DNA from: Chiridota heheva | Lineage: Eukaryota > Echinodermata > Holothuroidea > Apodida > Chiridotidae | NCBI GenBank assembly: GCA_020152595.1 | Contig: JAIGNY010002621.1 | Span: 1,966,001 to 2,030,000, forward strand | Reading direction: 5' to 3' | DNA: 64,000 nucleotides | In this document: piece after piece, positions 38,736 through 50,919 of the stretch | How the letters are laid out: every line of letters starts with the position of its first letter | Position numbering within the stretch: the stretch's first letter is position 1 | The notes under the pieces: generated by a model | Database searches by the model: none | What the model was told of the DNA's origin: nothing | What the model saw: only the letters and a program-made list of their open reading frames with translations | Position numbers and translations under genes: made by a program

Positions 38736-39212
38736 AATTAAATGTGCTACAATTGGTGACCTAATATTGCTTCATGTTTTTACCTTTCCTCTCTTGGATA
38801 GTTATCATTAATGTATTCGGGTTATATCAATGATAGTAAACTATGTCTCAATCATTCTTATATTGCAGGTATGTGAGACTTCTGCATTCACATAGTTGAT
38901 ATCTTAACATATGCAATAATAAGACAGGCACCACCGAGAGGGCTGCATTCAATAAATGTATTGTATACTTATAAATATATGGGGTTTTTACACTTCATAA
39001 AATTGGAATTTTGTTTCTTTTAAAAGTATCCTGAAAATACTACACTATCATCCAATCCTTGAATCATTTCTCTAAGTTTGAGTGGATGTTAAATAGACAA
39101 ACCTAATATATTTGTTATCTGTTGTGCATTTATCCGTCCACTGACAGTAATAGTTTACTATAAAGTCACTTTCTACTCAAACAGATTGTAAAGGGAAAAG
39201 AAATGTGCTCAC

Positions 39213-39284
39213 CTTAACCATGTCATACATGAGGGAGTACTTAAACATGTCATCCAAATCAATGGAGTCATTTTCCAAGATATC
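39213..39284 (-). CDS. Receptor guanylate cyclase exon, kinase-homology domain, end of N-lobe / start of C-lobe
   Basis: This is the most upstream recognised exon of a membrane guanylate cyclase gene on the minus strand. It has 24 codons and reads DILENDSIDLDDMFKYSL followed by MYDMVK. This is the conserved block that follows the 'EYCPKGSLQ' segment in natriuretic-peptide-receptor-type cyclases, in the kinase-homology domain that relays ligand binding to the cyclase on the cytosolic side of the plasma membrane. The acceptor is a pyrimidine-rich tract ending in ttgcag, and the donor is gtgagc directly after the last AAG. The exon is phase 0 at both ends, whereas the next exon needs one base carried over. 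No GT donor inside the exon would supply that phase, so the junction is one nucleotide short (see findings). The glycine expected after VK in the family would be restored by one extra G. Identity as a receptor cyclase exon is strong. Whether this allele is intact is uncertain. Confidence 0.9.
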
Positions 39285-39341
39285 CTGCAAGATAAAAAGA
39301 GAGTAAAAGAAATTTAAATGCAATGGTAAAACAATACTAAA

Positions 39342-39905
39342 CTAGAATCATAGCATTCTGCGAAGCGCATACCTTCACCCCTGTTCATTCCCCATCCAGA
39401 ATACAATCTACCTCAGAAATCCTAGGTCCACCAAATTATAAACCCAACAATACCTAAACTCTGACTGTTGGTCTGCATTGCCATTATTTGCATTCTAAAC
39501 ACTTTTTTCGGTTTTATTCAGGCTAAGCATTCATTGTTTGAGCTATATTCAGTCAAGATTCACATTCCAAGCACGAAGCCAACTGTTTTGATTCTCTTTG
39601 ATACCAGAAAATTGATTGCTTTGAATTCTTTTCAGCACATGAATTCATTGTTTAGGACATATTATTGGAATCTAATAAAAATAGTTTCAACTATATAACT
39701 CTTCACAGATCTCATCCTAAAACATCCCCACCCCTCACTTTTTGCCCTTCCCCTGTACCAAGGAGTCCTAATATTGAACCACTTCGTTCGAAAGCAGTAA
39801 GAAAACCACACACCAATTGTGATCAGAATCCAATCAACAGTTCTTCTGATATCTTGACAAACAAAAAACAAATTTACAGAGGCAAAAACATAACCAAAAC
39901 CATGA
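39342..39905. repeat. Dispersed repeat family D, copy 1
   Basis: This is similar to 53441-54259 over most of its length, with shared phrases gttcattccccatcca, caatctacctcagaaa, gctaagcattcattgtttga, agcacatgaattcattgttt and atcctaaaacatccccaccc. It sits only about 60 bases upstream of the first recognised exon, in the gene's direction, and ends at a GACA microsatellite. No coding potential is seen. Confidence 0.9.
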
Positions 39906-39920
39906 GAATTCCACCAAGAA

Positions 39921-39936
39921 CAGACAGACAGACAGT

Positions 39937-39974
<38 letters not shown>

Positions 39975-39986
39975 GTTAGATAGATA
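39921..39986. repeat. GACA tetranucleotide microsatellite
   Basis: About 13 gaca/caga units are broken twice by ttaga and end in tagata. It adjoins the end of repeat D copy 1, so it is probably the tail of that element. Confidence 0.9.
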
Positions 39987-40734
39987 TAGGTATGTGCACT
40001 GTTGTTTCACAATTTTTGGTTGGGATTTGCTCATTAGTTTTTGCATATATACTTCTCTAAATAAATGACAACCAATTCTCACACAAGGCCCAAAACACCT
40101 ATTGCTATATCTTGAGAATCCACACCCCGGGGGCATATTGAACAATTGCTGAGTCAACATCCTCTCCCATCTGTTTGATGCTCCTTAAGAGCACCTTCAC
40201 AGCATCATCTCACTGAGGTTACCTAAGATTTGCATCACCTTGTGGGCCAAGATCTCATAAAGAATATGAAAATAGGTCTTAATAACATACTTTTAATGCT
40301 GGTTAACACCAGAACATAAGGCAAGGCTAGCTCTTATTGATCTTAGCAGGTTTTTATGGGTATACATCTGCAGTTCCAAAGAGAAATACATTTGTATAAT
40401 TGCATACAACCACCTTGAAGTACTATTGACCTTAAAACTCTTGAATTCTAAGCATATCTCATTTCTTTACTAAATGAAAAGTGTGGTATATGCCGTATTC
40501 CTCTCATTGCTTGCATGCTACCTTGACAATGTTATGTAATTTACTGGAAATATATTATCAGTCTCTCTCTCGTGTTGTGAGCCTGAGCAAGTTACAGACG
40601 GTGTCTCAGTAGTTTATATCTTTATGGTGTAGGACGCCTCATATATGACACAAAAAGCATACATACAATGCATGTGTATATCACTGTGCAGTCTATCCTC
40701 AAAATAAAGAATAGGTAACACAGTGAGTTGACAT

Positions 40735-40842
40735 GCTCATAGCAGTAGGAACCAGGGGGAGGGAGAGGAGGGATACCCCTACTTTTTGAAAACTTTCTGG
40801 GGGAGGGGCATGCCCACACTTTTTGAAAGCTTCCTACACCCC
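40735..40842 (-). repeat. 'caggggtgta' dispersed family, short inverted copy
   Basis: The stretch ending actttttgaaagcttcctac, then acccctg, is the reverse complement of the left end of the copy at 56985. The copy is short and G/C-rich at its left side. Confidence 0.7.
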
Positions 40843-41018
40843 TGGGTATGTACTATAAAACATGTTACAGAAAAAGGCATAACTGAATGGCAAGAAAATA
40901 ATTGGATGGCATCATGGCAAAGAATTTCTCATTAAGATAAGAAAGAAGCTACACAGGGTCATTTGTAATGAATACCTGCATACTTGCACAGCAGCATGTT
41001 GGGTAAAACAAGGTTAAC

Positions 41019-42320
41019 CAGACATCCAAATGATGTAAATCCCCTCGCGGCTAATAACATGCATGCTTTCCGCCCTATATCACAACTGCCAATTCCACCC
41101 TCTGTTCTGCATGTCTAATCCTATATTGCTCCCTACAGGAAATCCATATACCATTCCACAACATGACCTGTATGCCATCACACCTGCAATCAAGATGACA
41201 TCTCATCATATGCCTTGCCACCCTGTCCCATATACCATGCCACCCCTCCCTGATCCATATACCATGCCACCTTGTCCCACATCACATCTCCCCCTGTACC
41301 GTCCTACCCTGTCCCACATGCCATCCGTCCATGTACCACATGCTATCTATCTCACCCTGTCCTACAGGCCATTCCATCCTATCCTACATGCTATCCCACC
41401 ATGTCCCATCCCACCTGAAATCCAGACGACATGCCATCCTATCTGACATGGCATTACACTCCGTCCCGATGCCATCCCAGCCTGTCATAAATGCCATGAC
41501 ACTATCTCGTTTCACATGCCAGCCATGCCACCCTGTCATGCTAACCCACCCTGTTCTATATGCCATGACATCCTGTCCCACATTTCATCCCATCCTGTCC
41601 CCCACACCATCCCACATTCATCATAATTCCTACATCTACCAATCATTCTACCATCCAACATTCTTTCCTGTAACTCCCATCCCCTCACTTCTAATAACTT
41701 AACATGCCCCATTCACCTACCATCCCCCTTCACCTGCCATCCTCCGTTCATCTACCATCCTCCATTCACCTACCATCATCTATTCCTCAACATGCCCTAT
41801 TCACCTACCACCCTCCATTCACCTAACATCTCCCATTCACCTAACATCCCCATTCACCTACTACCGCAACCAACCTTTTGCCATCCACGCATCTACCAAA
41901 TACACTCTAAACCAACTCATCATTCCAACCTTCACTATAACCTCCACTCAACTCCATTGCAGATTAACTTGGAGTTAATTAATATAATAACATAAGTCTA
42001 TTATAGTTAATATAGAACATAAGTTTATTATGTTTCCACTCTATTCTAGCAAAACCTAATTGTTTTTTCCCCTATTCATTCCTAAGACACTTCATTATGA
42101 ATTCCATTCAGTCATCCGCTCTATCATTCAACTTGTTTTTTTCTCTCAGAATAAACCTTTTAATTGCTGCTATTCAAGTTTGGAATGCATTTGTTACATT
42201 CCTACAGCAGTAATAGCTGAACAATGCATGAGGCTAGATGGACAAGTGGACAGACCGATGCACAAATGAACAACAAAGATGCTATATCCGCTCTTCATCA
42301 ACTTCGTTGGCGAGGGAATG
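41019..42320. mobile_element. C-rich minisatellite element, copy B
   Basis: This copy aligns with copy C (50920-52803) at both flanks. The left flank has cagacatc, aaatcccctcgc and atgctttccgccc. The right flank has gctgaacaatgca, aagatgctatatc and a final gttggcgaggga. The outer phrases atcccctcgc (left) and gcgagggga (right, copy C) are inverted relative to each other, suggesting a non-autonomous DNA element with short imperfect inverted ends. Between them lies the minisatellite block. No transposase is encoded. Confidence 0.75.
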
Positions 42321-43012
42321 ATTAAAACACCCTAGGCTCTATGTACATACTGGGCTAATAATCGTTTCCTAAAAACATTGTCACCCACTTTTTCCAGCTA
42401 GCATATTCTTTAAAAGGTGCAAGAAAAGCCAAGAAACCATTGCAATTTCAACCAATGAAAGGGGAAGGTTGCTTTTTTCTGACCATCCATCAGGGTGCCC
42501 CAGAACAAGCCACCATTAAATGACCGTAACCTGGAGAAATCTGAGAATTTACTGTTTGTGGCTAAATTACTTTTTAGTAGAAAAGCCTTTCATTTTATGT
42601 GATCCAGTGAAAAAGAGGAATGACTGGAAACAAGAACTGCTATTCTTGAGATGTGCATTTAGTGTGTCATCAACTTTCCTGATTTTTCTTATCTAGAAAC
42701 CCATTCAAGGAAACTTTTCTCTGCTTTTTCAATCAATATTAACTGGTAAATATACTTTCAATTTCTTTCAAGTGTGCTAAGCAAGCATCAACAAACCGTA
42801 ATTAATACATGCAATGAATTGAAATTCTAACCAAATGAGATGTAGTTTTATCACTGCTGCATGAAAATTACCTAAGCACCTGAGAAATATTTGAGCATGA
42901 ATTTGTTTTAGATAGGGTTTCAATTTCTGAGATAAACAGTCTTTCACTTTAACAGCAAGATTTAGAATGATAATTGGGCACCAAATACACAGTTGGCTTG
43001 AGTGACTTTGAT

Positions 43013-43313
43013 ATTACAGGGTGCAGGGGTGTAGTGGGGAGCACAATCTCTTAGGGGGCACTTTTCAAGTCTTATGTCAAGCTGTAGATAAAATAAGTGA
43101 GCCTAAAACAACAACGTAAAGCAAAAGGGGCACTTCATTTATAGAAAGGGGTACTTTTTCAATGGGGACACATTCCACCTGTACATGGGACTGACAAAAT
43201 TCATCAGTTTCTACTATTGGGACTGTAATTGAGGGTCACTTTTCATTTTCAAAAGGGGCACTTTTGTCCTTTTTGGAAGTGAGGGGGCATGTGTCCCCTG
43301 GTTTCTACACCTA
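43013..43313 (+). repeat. 'caggggtgta' dispersed family, copy 2
   Basis: It begins gcaggggtgtag and ends ctacacctatga, with several ggggcacttttg/ggggcacttca phrases between. The order of phrases (ggggcactt, aagtcttat/aagtcatat, cctaaaacaacaa/cccaaaacaacaa, aaaggggcactttt) is the same as at 56985-57256. The ends form a short inverted pair, ggtgtag / ctacacc. Confidence 0.85.
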
Positions 43314-46300
43314 TGACAGGGTGTTATGCAGGTCTACATGCATGGTCTGCAGTTGATAGTCTGTAACTGAAAGGGCCAAACTCAACCTCAATAAGTAGGT
43401 TCTACCTAAGATACCATTTACAGCTCGAGAGAACAACAAAACTATTACTGCCAATAAAGGTGAATCCCATATTAGTACCTGTGATTCAATCTCAAGGCAA
43501 CCGACTTGTGCAACCTTATTTTGAGTGCCCATGCAATCATAATGCTACAAAATTTAAGTGAAAAAGAAATTGGCTGTCAAATGCTAATTTAGAATGCCAG
43601 GATTATTGCTTCCTTTTCAAAGCGTTCGTTTGAGATATATATATATAATGTCATTATAACTGTTATAAGTGATGAAAATATTGGTCTATAAATGTAATTT
43701 TGGAATGCAGGTGTTATTGTTACCCGAGAGAGGCAATGGCATATGACTGTCAACTTAAAATGCCATTGCTATGCTACTACTCTTAATAGATGAGGAATAG
43801 CTATAGTGGATATCATTCCTTTCTTAAATTGAACAAAATGGTACCTTTGCCTAAAAAGGGAACTATTGCTTCCTAACCTCCTGACTCATTTCAAACAAGC
43901 ATGCAGGGTCTTACCAAATGTTAGTGACATAAATTTTCATTCATTGTACTAACACCCTTGTGGTGATTACTGACTACTTATGACCAGACATAATTCATGA
44001 GTTCACACATCCCCATCCCTTTTTATTAAATTTGAATGACTACAGCTGCAAATAGCTCTGCTGGAGAAAATACTTGATCATTAAACATGATTACCAAAGA
44101 ATTTACTGTGCGACTCGCGCCACTCAACAGATTGTGAAGACAATGCTTATATCCAACTGGGCACCAACTGGGAAGCGTACTCAACTTGCACAGACGAGCC
44201 AAACATGAAGCCAATTTAACAACTGCTGTAATTATATCTGCACTGCGAAGCTGTGATGTGACTGAAGACTGTGAGACTTTATCAAATATCTAACCTGAGA
44301 ACTCCTTGATAAGATCTGACACATCCACATGTGCAAAATTTGTTGATTGCCAGATATCAAAATTATTAACAAAAGGGATTGTAAAAAATGGAAAAAGTTT
44401 ATCAAATAGAATATTGATATTTCAGCAATAAACAACAACGTATGGACAAATCACCAGCTTTTATTGGTTCTTTGAAACTATAACTTCAACTGTACATGAA
44501 CAGGTTATGTTTTCACTCAAATATAGGTGGAGTCTGATTTGAAATCTTAACATTATTTACCTCCTGATTAAAAATTCTTAAATTGAACAGATAATATTTC
44601 TTAAGTTATGAGCTCCAGATACAACTGAGAGGAGGTACAATTGTAAAATAAATTTCTCTCTTTAAAAACAAACAAAAAACAAACCAGCAAATCACGTTCA
44701 GTAGATTATTATATTGTTTATTTGATCATATTAAATTAATCAACTCATAAAAACAATGAACACCGCCTTTCTATTTGCTTCTATCATTTATTCTATTGTT
44801 AAATTTACTGCACATTTCAAGGTAGCGAGTGCCATATCAATCATGACTTAATTCTCAGGTTAAGAGAGTTGAGTTTTAAAAAGAATATTTATTTTCTGTT
44901 TTTATACAAGAATATCTGATCTTCAAGTAATCAATATGAAAAAACAAAACAATGAAGGAATAATTCTCTGGGTCATATCATAATAAAAGATGACACTGTG
45001 ATAGTCAACTCCTCCAAACATTATAGCATTTGCATCTGAAATTTCCATACGGTTCTGCTTTTGCTTCTGTAGTGGCATAATGACAATTAACCTCCTCCTT
45101 TCAGATGGAAATTATTTTTCATAAAAATGATAATAACTAAAATTCTACAAGCCTGCAAAATCATTCAACCTGTCATTCACTTTTTAATGATACACAAAAA
45201 TAATTAATAATGATCATATTTAATATCAAGCTTTTACACCTCCCCATCATCATTGGCAAAGTAAAGGGCCCCAGTAGAGGTGATTCTTATGAAACTCTCT
45301 GTGTGACTTCCCAAGGTTCAGTTGGTACATTACTTACCAAAAGTCATACTTTTCCCACTTTGAACTCTCTTTTGCAAAAATTATAGAGTGAAAACAACAA
45401 TCCTAACTTCAAAAGAAGAGTGTCTTGACACTTCTAAAAGTGAAAGGTCAGTTTTGACACAAAGAATTACAAGACAACATGATAAGATATGTGAAATAAA
45501 AGTTGCAATTACTGTGTGTTGTCTATTTGAAATTGAAGAAGATATGAAAGGAGTATTAAAGCCCTCTTGGCATGATGGGGAAAATGCTTTTGAAAGTGTT
45601 TGATAAGAGTTTATATTGTATAACAAATATACTGAAGAAGATTGAAAATAACAATAAAGCAAAGAGGCAAACATATCAAACAGGTAGCAATAATGCATTA
45701 TAATCAATTTCAAGCTTAGATGTTGGTCTGAATAACTGACCTATATCAATCGTTGTTCAATACCTTAGGTACCTGTTTCTACATTTAAAACACATCACCC
45801 TTGCTAAGACATTTTGATGAGCTAGACTCCTTGGGGTTCCTGATAGTACCACCTAGAACGCTGGATTAACTAAAAGCACCTAAGGAGACCACCCCTCTTA
45901 TTTGTGCAATTTTCAGATTCTTAATTTCAATATTAACCTATAATCTAACCAAATTGTCCTACATGTGTATTCTAGTTTTAGATGCAAAGTTCTGTAGTAT
46001 CATTACTTTGATTGGATCATAAGGACTTTTCAACTTGGAACCATTTTCAATTCCATTCATCCGTGAAATGAGCAGTTTTGCTCACTTTCTTGCACTAACC
46101 CTGTGCTTCATAATCATCCATCTTTGATAATTTCAGATAAGATTTTTCTGCTTCCTCTTATCAAGCTTTAGTTATGTTTCCCTGGAGATCCATGGGACTG
46201 GCACCAATATGTCTTAAGATACATTACATTGCCCACACCACTTTTAAACACATTACTTTTAATACTAACAAACGACTCTTGTGGGTCATAACTTGTGATA

Positions 46301-49300
46301 CATGGCTTCCCAGTAATAATTTCAACAGCCGCCCCCAGATAGAAAAGGACATTTACGACTATAACAATGTACAGTTGAGACAAATACAATTAATTATAAC
46401 AACACAGTCTCTCCTATGCCAAAATGAAACGTTGATAGCCCTGGCGATTACCAATAAACTCACATATCGTACTCTGCAAATTCTTTTATATCAGGCAAGC
46501 AAAGAAAAGGTGGATACTTGGTCACAAACTAAAACGGAATGCAACTTACAATTTTTGAATCTGAAAATATAGTAGCTTTTGTGATAATTTGGAAACAATT
46601 GTTTACCAAGATGATGCATTCCTTGAATTAATAAACAAATTTGACAATACACAAATTGTTTCAATAATATACTTTGACTAAGTTTGTTTTTGATCAATTT
46701 TGCATATTTCCAAGTTTCAGTGAAATACACTCTTCAATTTTGTATTCTGGAATAAACAAATACAGCAAGGAAAAAGAACAATGTTCCTCGTCTACTACAA
46801 TTGATTTCTTATTCAATTGTTTAATATCTTTCTAAAAAAAAAGTTTCATTTTGATAATAAATTTGATATAATTCCCTAATGTTACTTTTGCATTGAAATT
46901 ATAGGAACTGAACCCGGTAAGTTCTGAAATATAGAATTACATGATTTGTTTGAAATGACCCACCAACAAAATGAAAGAGATTAATCCTTCTTTCTATGCA
47001 AAACATAAAGGCATGCGTAAACTGTAACAAAAATTGACTGCTTTCTTCAGTGGATAACCTCAAGTTCCAATTCTGTTTAATGTTTTGTAAATGACGATCA
47101 ACTTTTACGATAGTCAAAGGCAGTTTTTGCAGTGGGATAACAATTTGGCCTTCTCAGTGTATGGGTCCTGTGAGGTTTATAAAATGTACTGCTAGCCTTT
47201 GTAGGACGACTATTACTTTTGCAAATAATTTACTACCATCTGATGATATTAAAGGAATTTTGATGTAATCAAATTTTAGAATCAGCTTATGCAGTAATGT
47301 GAGCCTACAGCTGCTCAATGTGCACTGGTCATAAATCTGCCTAATTATATTGTGCAATTAATCCCCTATCTTTTATTGAAATTTTAAATAATTTATTTGT
47401 AGCTCCACTATCCACCAAATAGTTCAAACAATTCACTTCAGGGTTATGGGTCACTTCTGAAAATTATGTGTGTCACTTGTATGTCAGGAAGATTTACAGT
47501 GGGCGATTGATTTGGAGAATCTCCCCATGGTTTTATTTTAAATATGTGTCTTCATGAAATATCAAAGATGTAAATCACACTCAGCAAATGAAATACTGAT
47601 TTTTATTTCAGGAAGAACGGTTTAATTAACAGCTAGCATGCAAAAAGTGGCTGTATCAAATTCTTCACGTTTCTCCAAAAGTACACTGACCATGCCATTT
47701 TACAGCTCGAAGAAGTAAGAATGGAAAAATAAATTAATTCTTGAATGTTCAGTAATGGAATATCCCACATGGGACAAAAACAACATGAGCAACAATTTTT
47801 GCTTTTATAGTTATAGGTTGAGATACGCTGTCAAATTTTCTGAAATTTTGTCTATACCTAGGATCTAGGGATTGATGAAGACATCTCCACAGTGACTCTA
47901 ATATCTCTTATGAAATTTAATGAGCATGTCTGACTACACTCAGTATTATTTAATTCAAGAGAACACAAAATATAGAATCTGAATATCTATAGTCAGTACA
48001 AACTTCTACATAGGAGCACATAAGGGCAGAATTCACCATTTGCTGCTCAGATTAAAACAGGTCACGTGGCTGTGTCTATAGCCTTAAATTCTTTAAGAAA
48101 CCAATGAATTTACACATGGTGTAATTTGAAGTCGCTTTTTTCAAATTTGGATTTAAGAGGGGATATATGATAATTAGTGTAAAAAAAAAAGATAATAAAA
48201 GAAGGGTTAAGGAAGAGAAAAGAGAGAGAGAGAGTGCTGACTCATAACATCTATGAAAACAAGTCTTACAATACTACAGCCAACACATGACCAATAAGCA
48301 GCTTCCATTGCACACATGTGACAATATTTCCCAGTTTGAATTTTAAACACAAAAATTTGTTCAACCTTTTCATGTCAAACGACCAATAGGCTTGAATATA
48401 CCAAAATATGCTTAAGAAACCAATCAGAAATGTCAAATCCTCAAATAGACGGTTATTGCGCTTCACTTTCTTCAGGTTCCCAGCTGATTGTAATGAATTG
48501 AACAAACAATATTAATTTAGCTTGCCTGCATTTGATAAGTTTGCAGTAATAGTTTGTCACCTTACTTTTTCACATTATTCTTTTGCAAATATTTCGTCAA
48601 TGCAAGAGATGAAATAATCAAACTGGCACCACTCAACTAATACTACAAAAATAAAACTTTCTCTTTTTTTAAGTTAAACCTATTCTGAAGGTAAGAAAAC
48701 TGAGCTTCCTGCTGTACTTTTGTTACCATGGTGATCTTCTTCAAAACAATTAGTGGATTTAACCTCACAAAGCAGATATCAAAACCATTCAGAAAGTGAA
48801 TACCTCAGAACACTGCCAAACAGCATTGGCATTTGAGTCGAGTCAGTCTTTGGAAGCATGTCCAAGGGAACAGCATGAACTATGAAGTTACAGAATAAAA
48901 GAAAAACACAACAGCAGACAGGATCAAAAGTCCACAATCTACTGAAAATCATCTAAAAAGATCATAGAAACAAAATCTAAGATTAATATTAAGACAAAGA
49001 ACCACTGAAACAAAAGGATTTATGAGTTCAGAAATCAATGCCCCAATCCTAATATATTCTATATTTCATCATTTTCCTTTCTTAGATTTCTTGATGTTGA
49101 GGTTATTTCTACTTCATAAATATATACTTCAACAGTTGTCTCACACTAAAATGAAGATAAAGGTCACAAAGCATAGCCAAAAAAATGAGCTTCACTTTAA
49201 TCGCTTGAATGAGCTTACTGTATGTTCCCTAAACTTTAACTCACATCTGATAGGCATTATCTAAAACTCATCCAGAAACTTATCAGCAAATAAACCACAA

Positions 49301-50919
49301 TTTAATTATCATCCTATCTAATTAGTTTTTATTCTGTCGCTTGAAATCCATCTACATCTAAATTTAAGGGAAAATTAACTATTAGAGAAACTAAAACAAG
49401 CATTTCTTTCCACAAGGTCCACAAATTTCCATCACTTCAAAACTAGCAGACTCAAGATTTTAACTCGATCAGAAGTTAGAATAATGCGCTAAGAAAAACC
49501 TTGACATCTCCATAAAGCCTTGCACCTTAATCTTCATGTTTTGCTTTAGTGCTTTTCATTTTACTTCCATTACATTACATTTGTACCAACAAAACATGGA
49601 GCTAATTTTCTCATACATAAAATTGGATCAAACAATTTTACCACATAATAGTATGATGTTGAAAAGGTTACCTGACGTGCATGACTGCTGAATGCAATAC
49701 TTGTTTATTAATGTCTGTCATTGTTCTTTCACCTCCCTTCAAAATAAAATATTTCATGCTGACAATTTTCTGATTTTTCACACTAATCAAAACATGGTTG
49801 AGAATCTAGTTACATACTTTTCGTGACAATTTCACTATTCACACAGCAATTCACCAAAAACAAATTCCACTTTACACAGTAAAATGTGTCATAGATCTGC
49901 TATTTCATCAGAGAAGATTTACTTCTTTCTTAGTCAAAACTCTTTTTTTAATTAAGGCTTTCAAACTTTTTAATTAAAAAATACAACCTGAACCACTCTA
50001 AGATGCTGATAATATAAGCAATATATAGTTCAATTAAGATGAATATTTTTCACAGAAATGAAGACACTAAGAGCACACCTTCATTGAAATAGAATAGAAA
50101 TATTACTGTAAAAAAATTGAAGCAGCAATATGAAATTAATATTTCTATAAGTAGAACGTAACAATAGGTATCACATCCTTAACTTTAATCATTCCTTGCG
50201 GTTAAATTACATGATAGGTAGAGTAGGGATAGACATCCACTAAAAGGTCACAAAAGCACTGCCAAGGGAAGAGGGACAATTTTTTCTCACAAAATCACAC
50301 ATTTTAAAGACACACATTTAAATCACTTGACTAAAATATCCCTATTTTCTCTAGACATTTACATTCCCTAACAAAAGACATAGCCCATTTAAACCATGCT
50401 ATCTAGTAGCAAATATCAAAGAAAATCTCTCACAAGTAAATAAAAATCAGGTGTTTGTAGATTTTAGTCTGATTTTTCTTAAAGACAAACTAAAACTGCT
50501 AAGGAAGTTTTATGATCTCTCCTACATTATTCCTTGTGCATCAGAAAACTTGATGACTGTCCACTAAATCTTGTTAGAAATAAAGGTCATCCCCAACTGG
50601 AACCCCACACTAAAATGTAAGATTGCATCAACTTGATTTCTTGAAACAAATATTTCAACATGAACGTTTGTTGATCTAATGAACGTTTGTTGATCTGATG
50701 ACTTCCTCTCCTGTTATTCTTACCTTTTATTTATAAGTACAGATCCATAAATTCACTTAAGTTTCTTTTCAGCGCCAATACTAAGTTAACAAGTAACATT
50801 TAAGCATAGGTTTTCCTTCATCTGGCCTCTTATCACTGAGTCCAAAGTTTAAATTCAAGTTCATATAATTTATATGGTGCATTATCTAAAACAATTTATT
50901 TCAAAGCACCTATGGCAAT

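Larger units (their letters stand above)
32278..39212 (-). other. 6.9-kb intron of the receptor guanylate cyclase gene, mostly repeats
   Basis: The GT..AG borders are donor gtgagc and acceptor acttacag. The first quarter is a 53-bp tandem array (32523-33845), followed by a foldback-like transposon (33909-36780). The remainder (36787-39212) is AT-rich without recognised genes. A segment of somewhat higher GC near 38490-38730 looks like another dispersed repeat and not an exon. The two flanking exons do not join in frame. Confidence 0.75.

Noticed and set aside
44026-44438. Minus-strand frames considered as missing N-lobe exons of the receptor
   Set aside because: They lack the glycine loop, the VAVK lysine and the ELK-MRD-HEN motifs expected for that part of the kinase-homology domain.
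45381-45713. Opposed open frames of 71 and 110 codons
   Set aside because: Neither strand gives a recognisable domain, and the two overlap almost completely.
46174-46572. 132-codon plus-strand frame
   Set aside because: It has no motif and no convincing splice or promoter context, and overlapping minus-strand frames are equally plausible. Codon use is that of random AT-rich DNA.
48266-48505. 79-codon minus-strand frame with hydrophobic stretches
   Set aside because: The beginning looks somewhat protein-like, but there is no recognisable family, no convincing splice sites, and hydrophobic runs are common in T-rich DNA.
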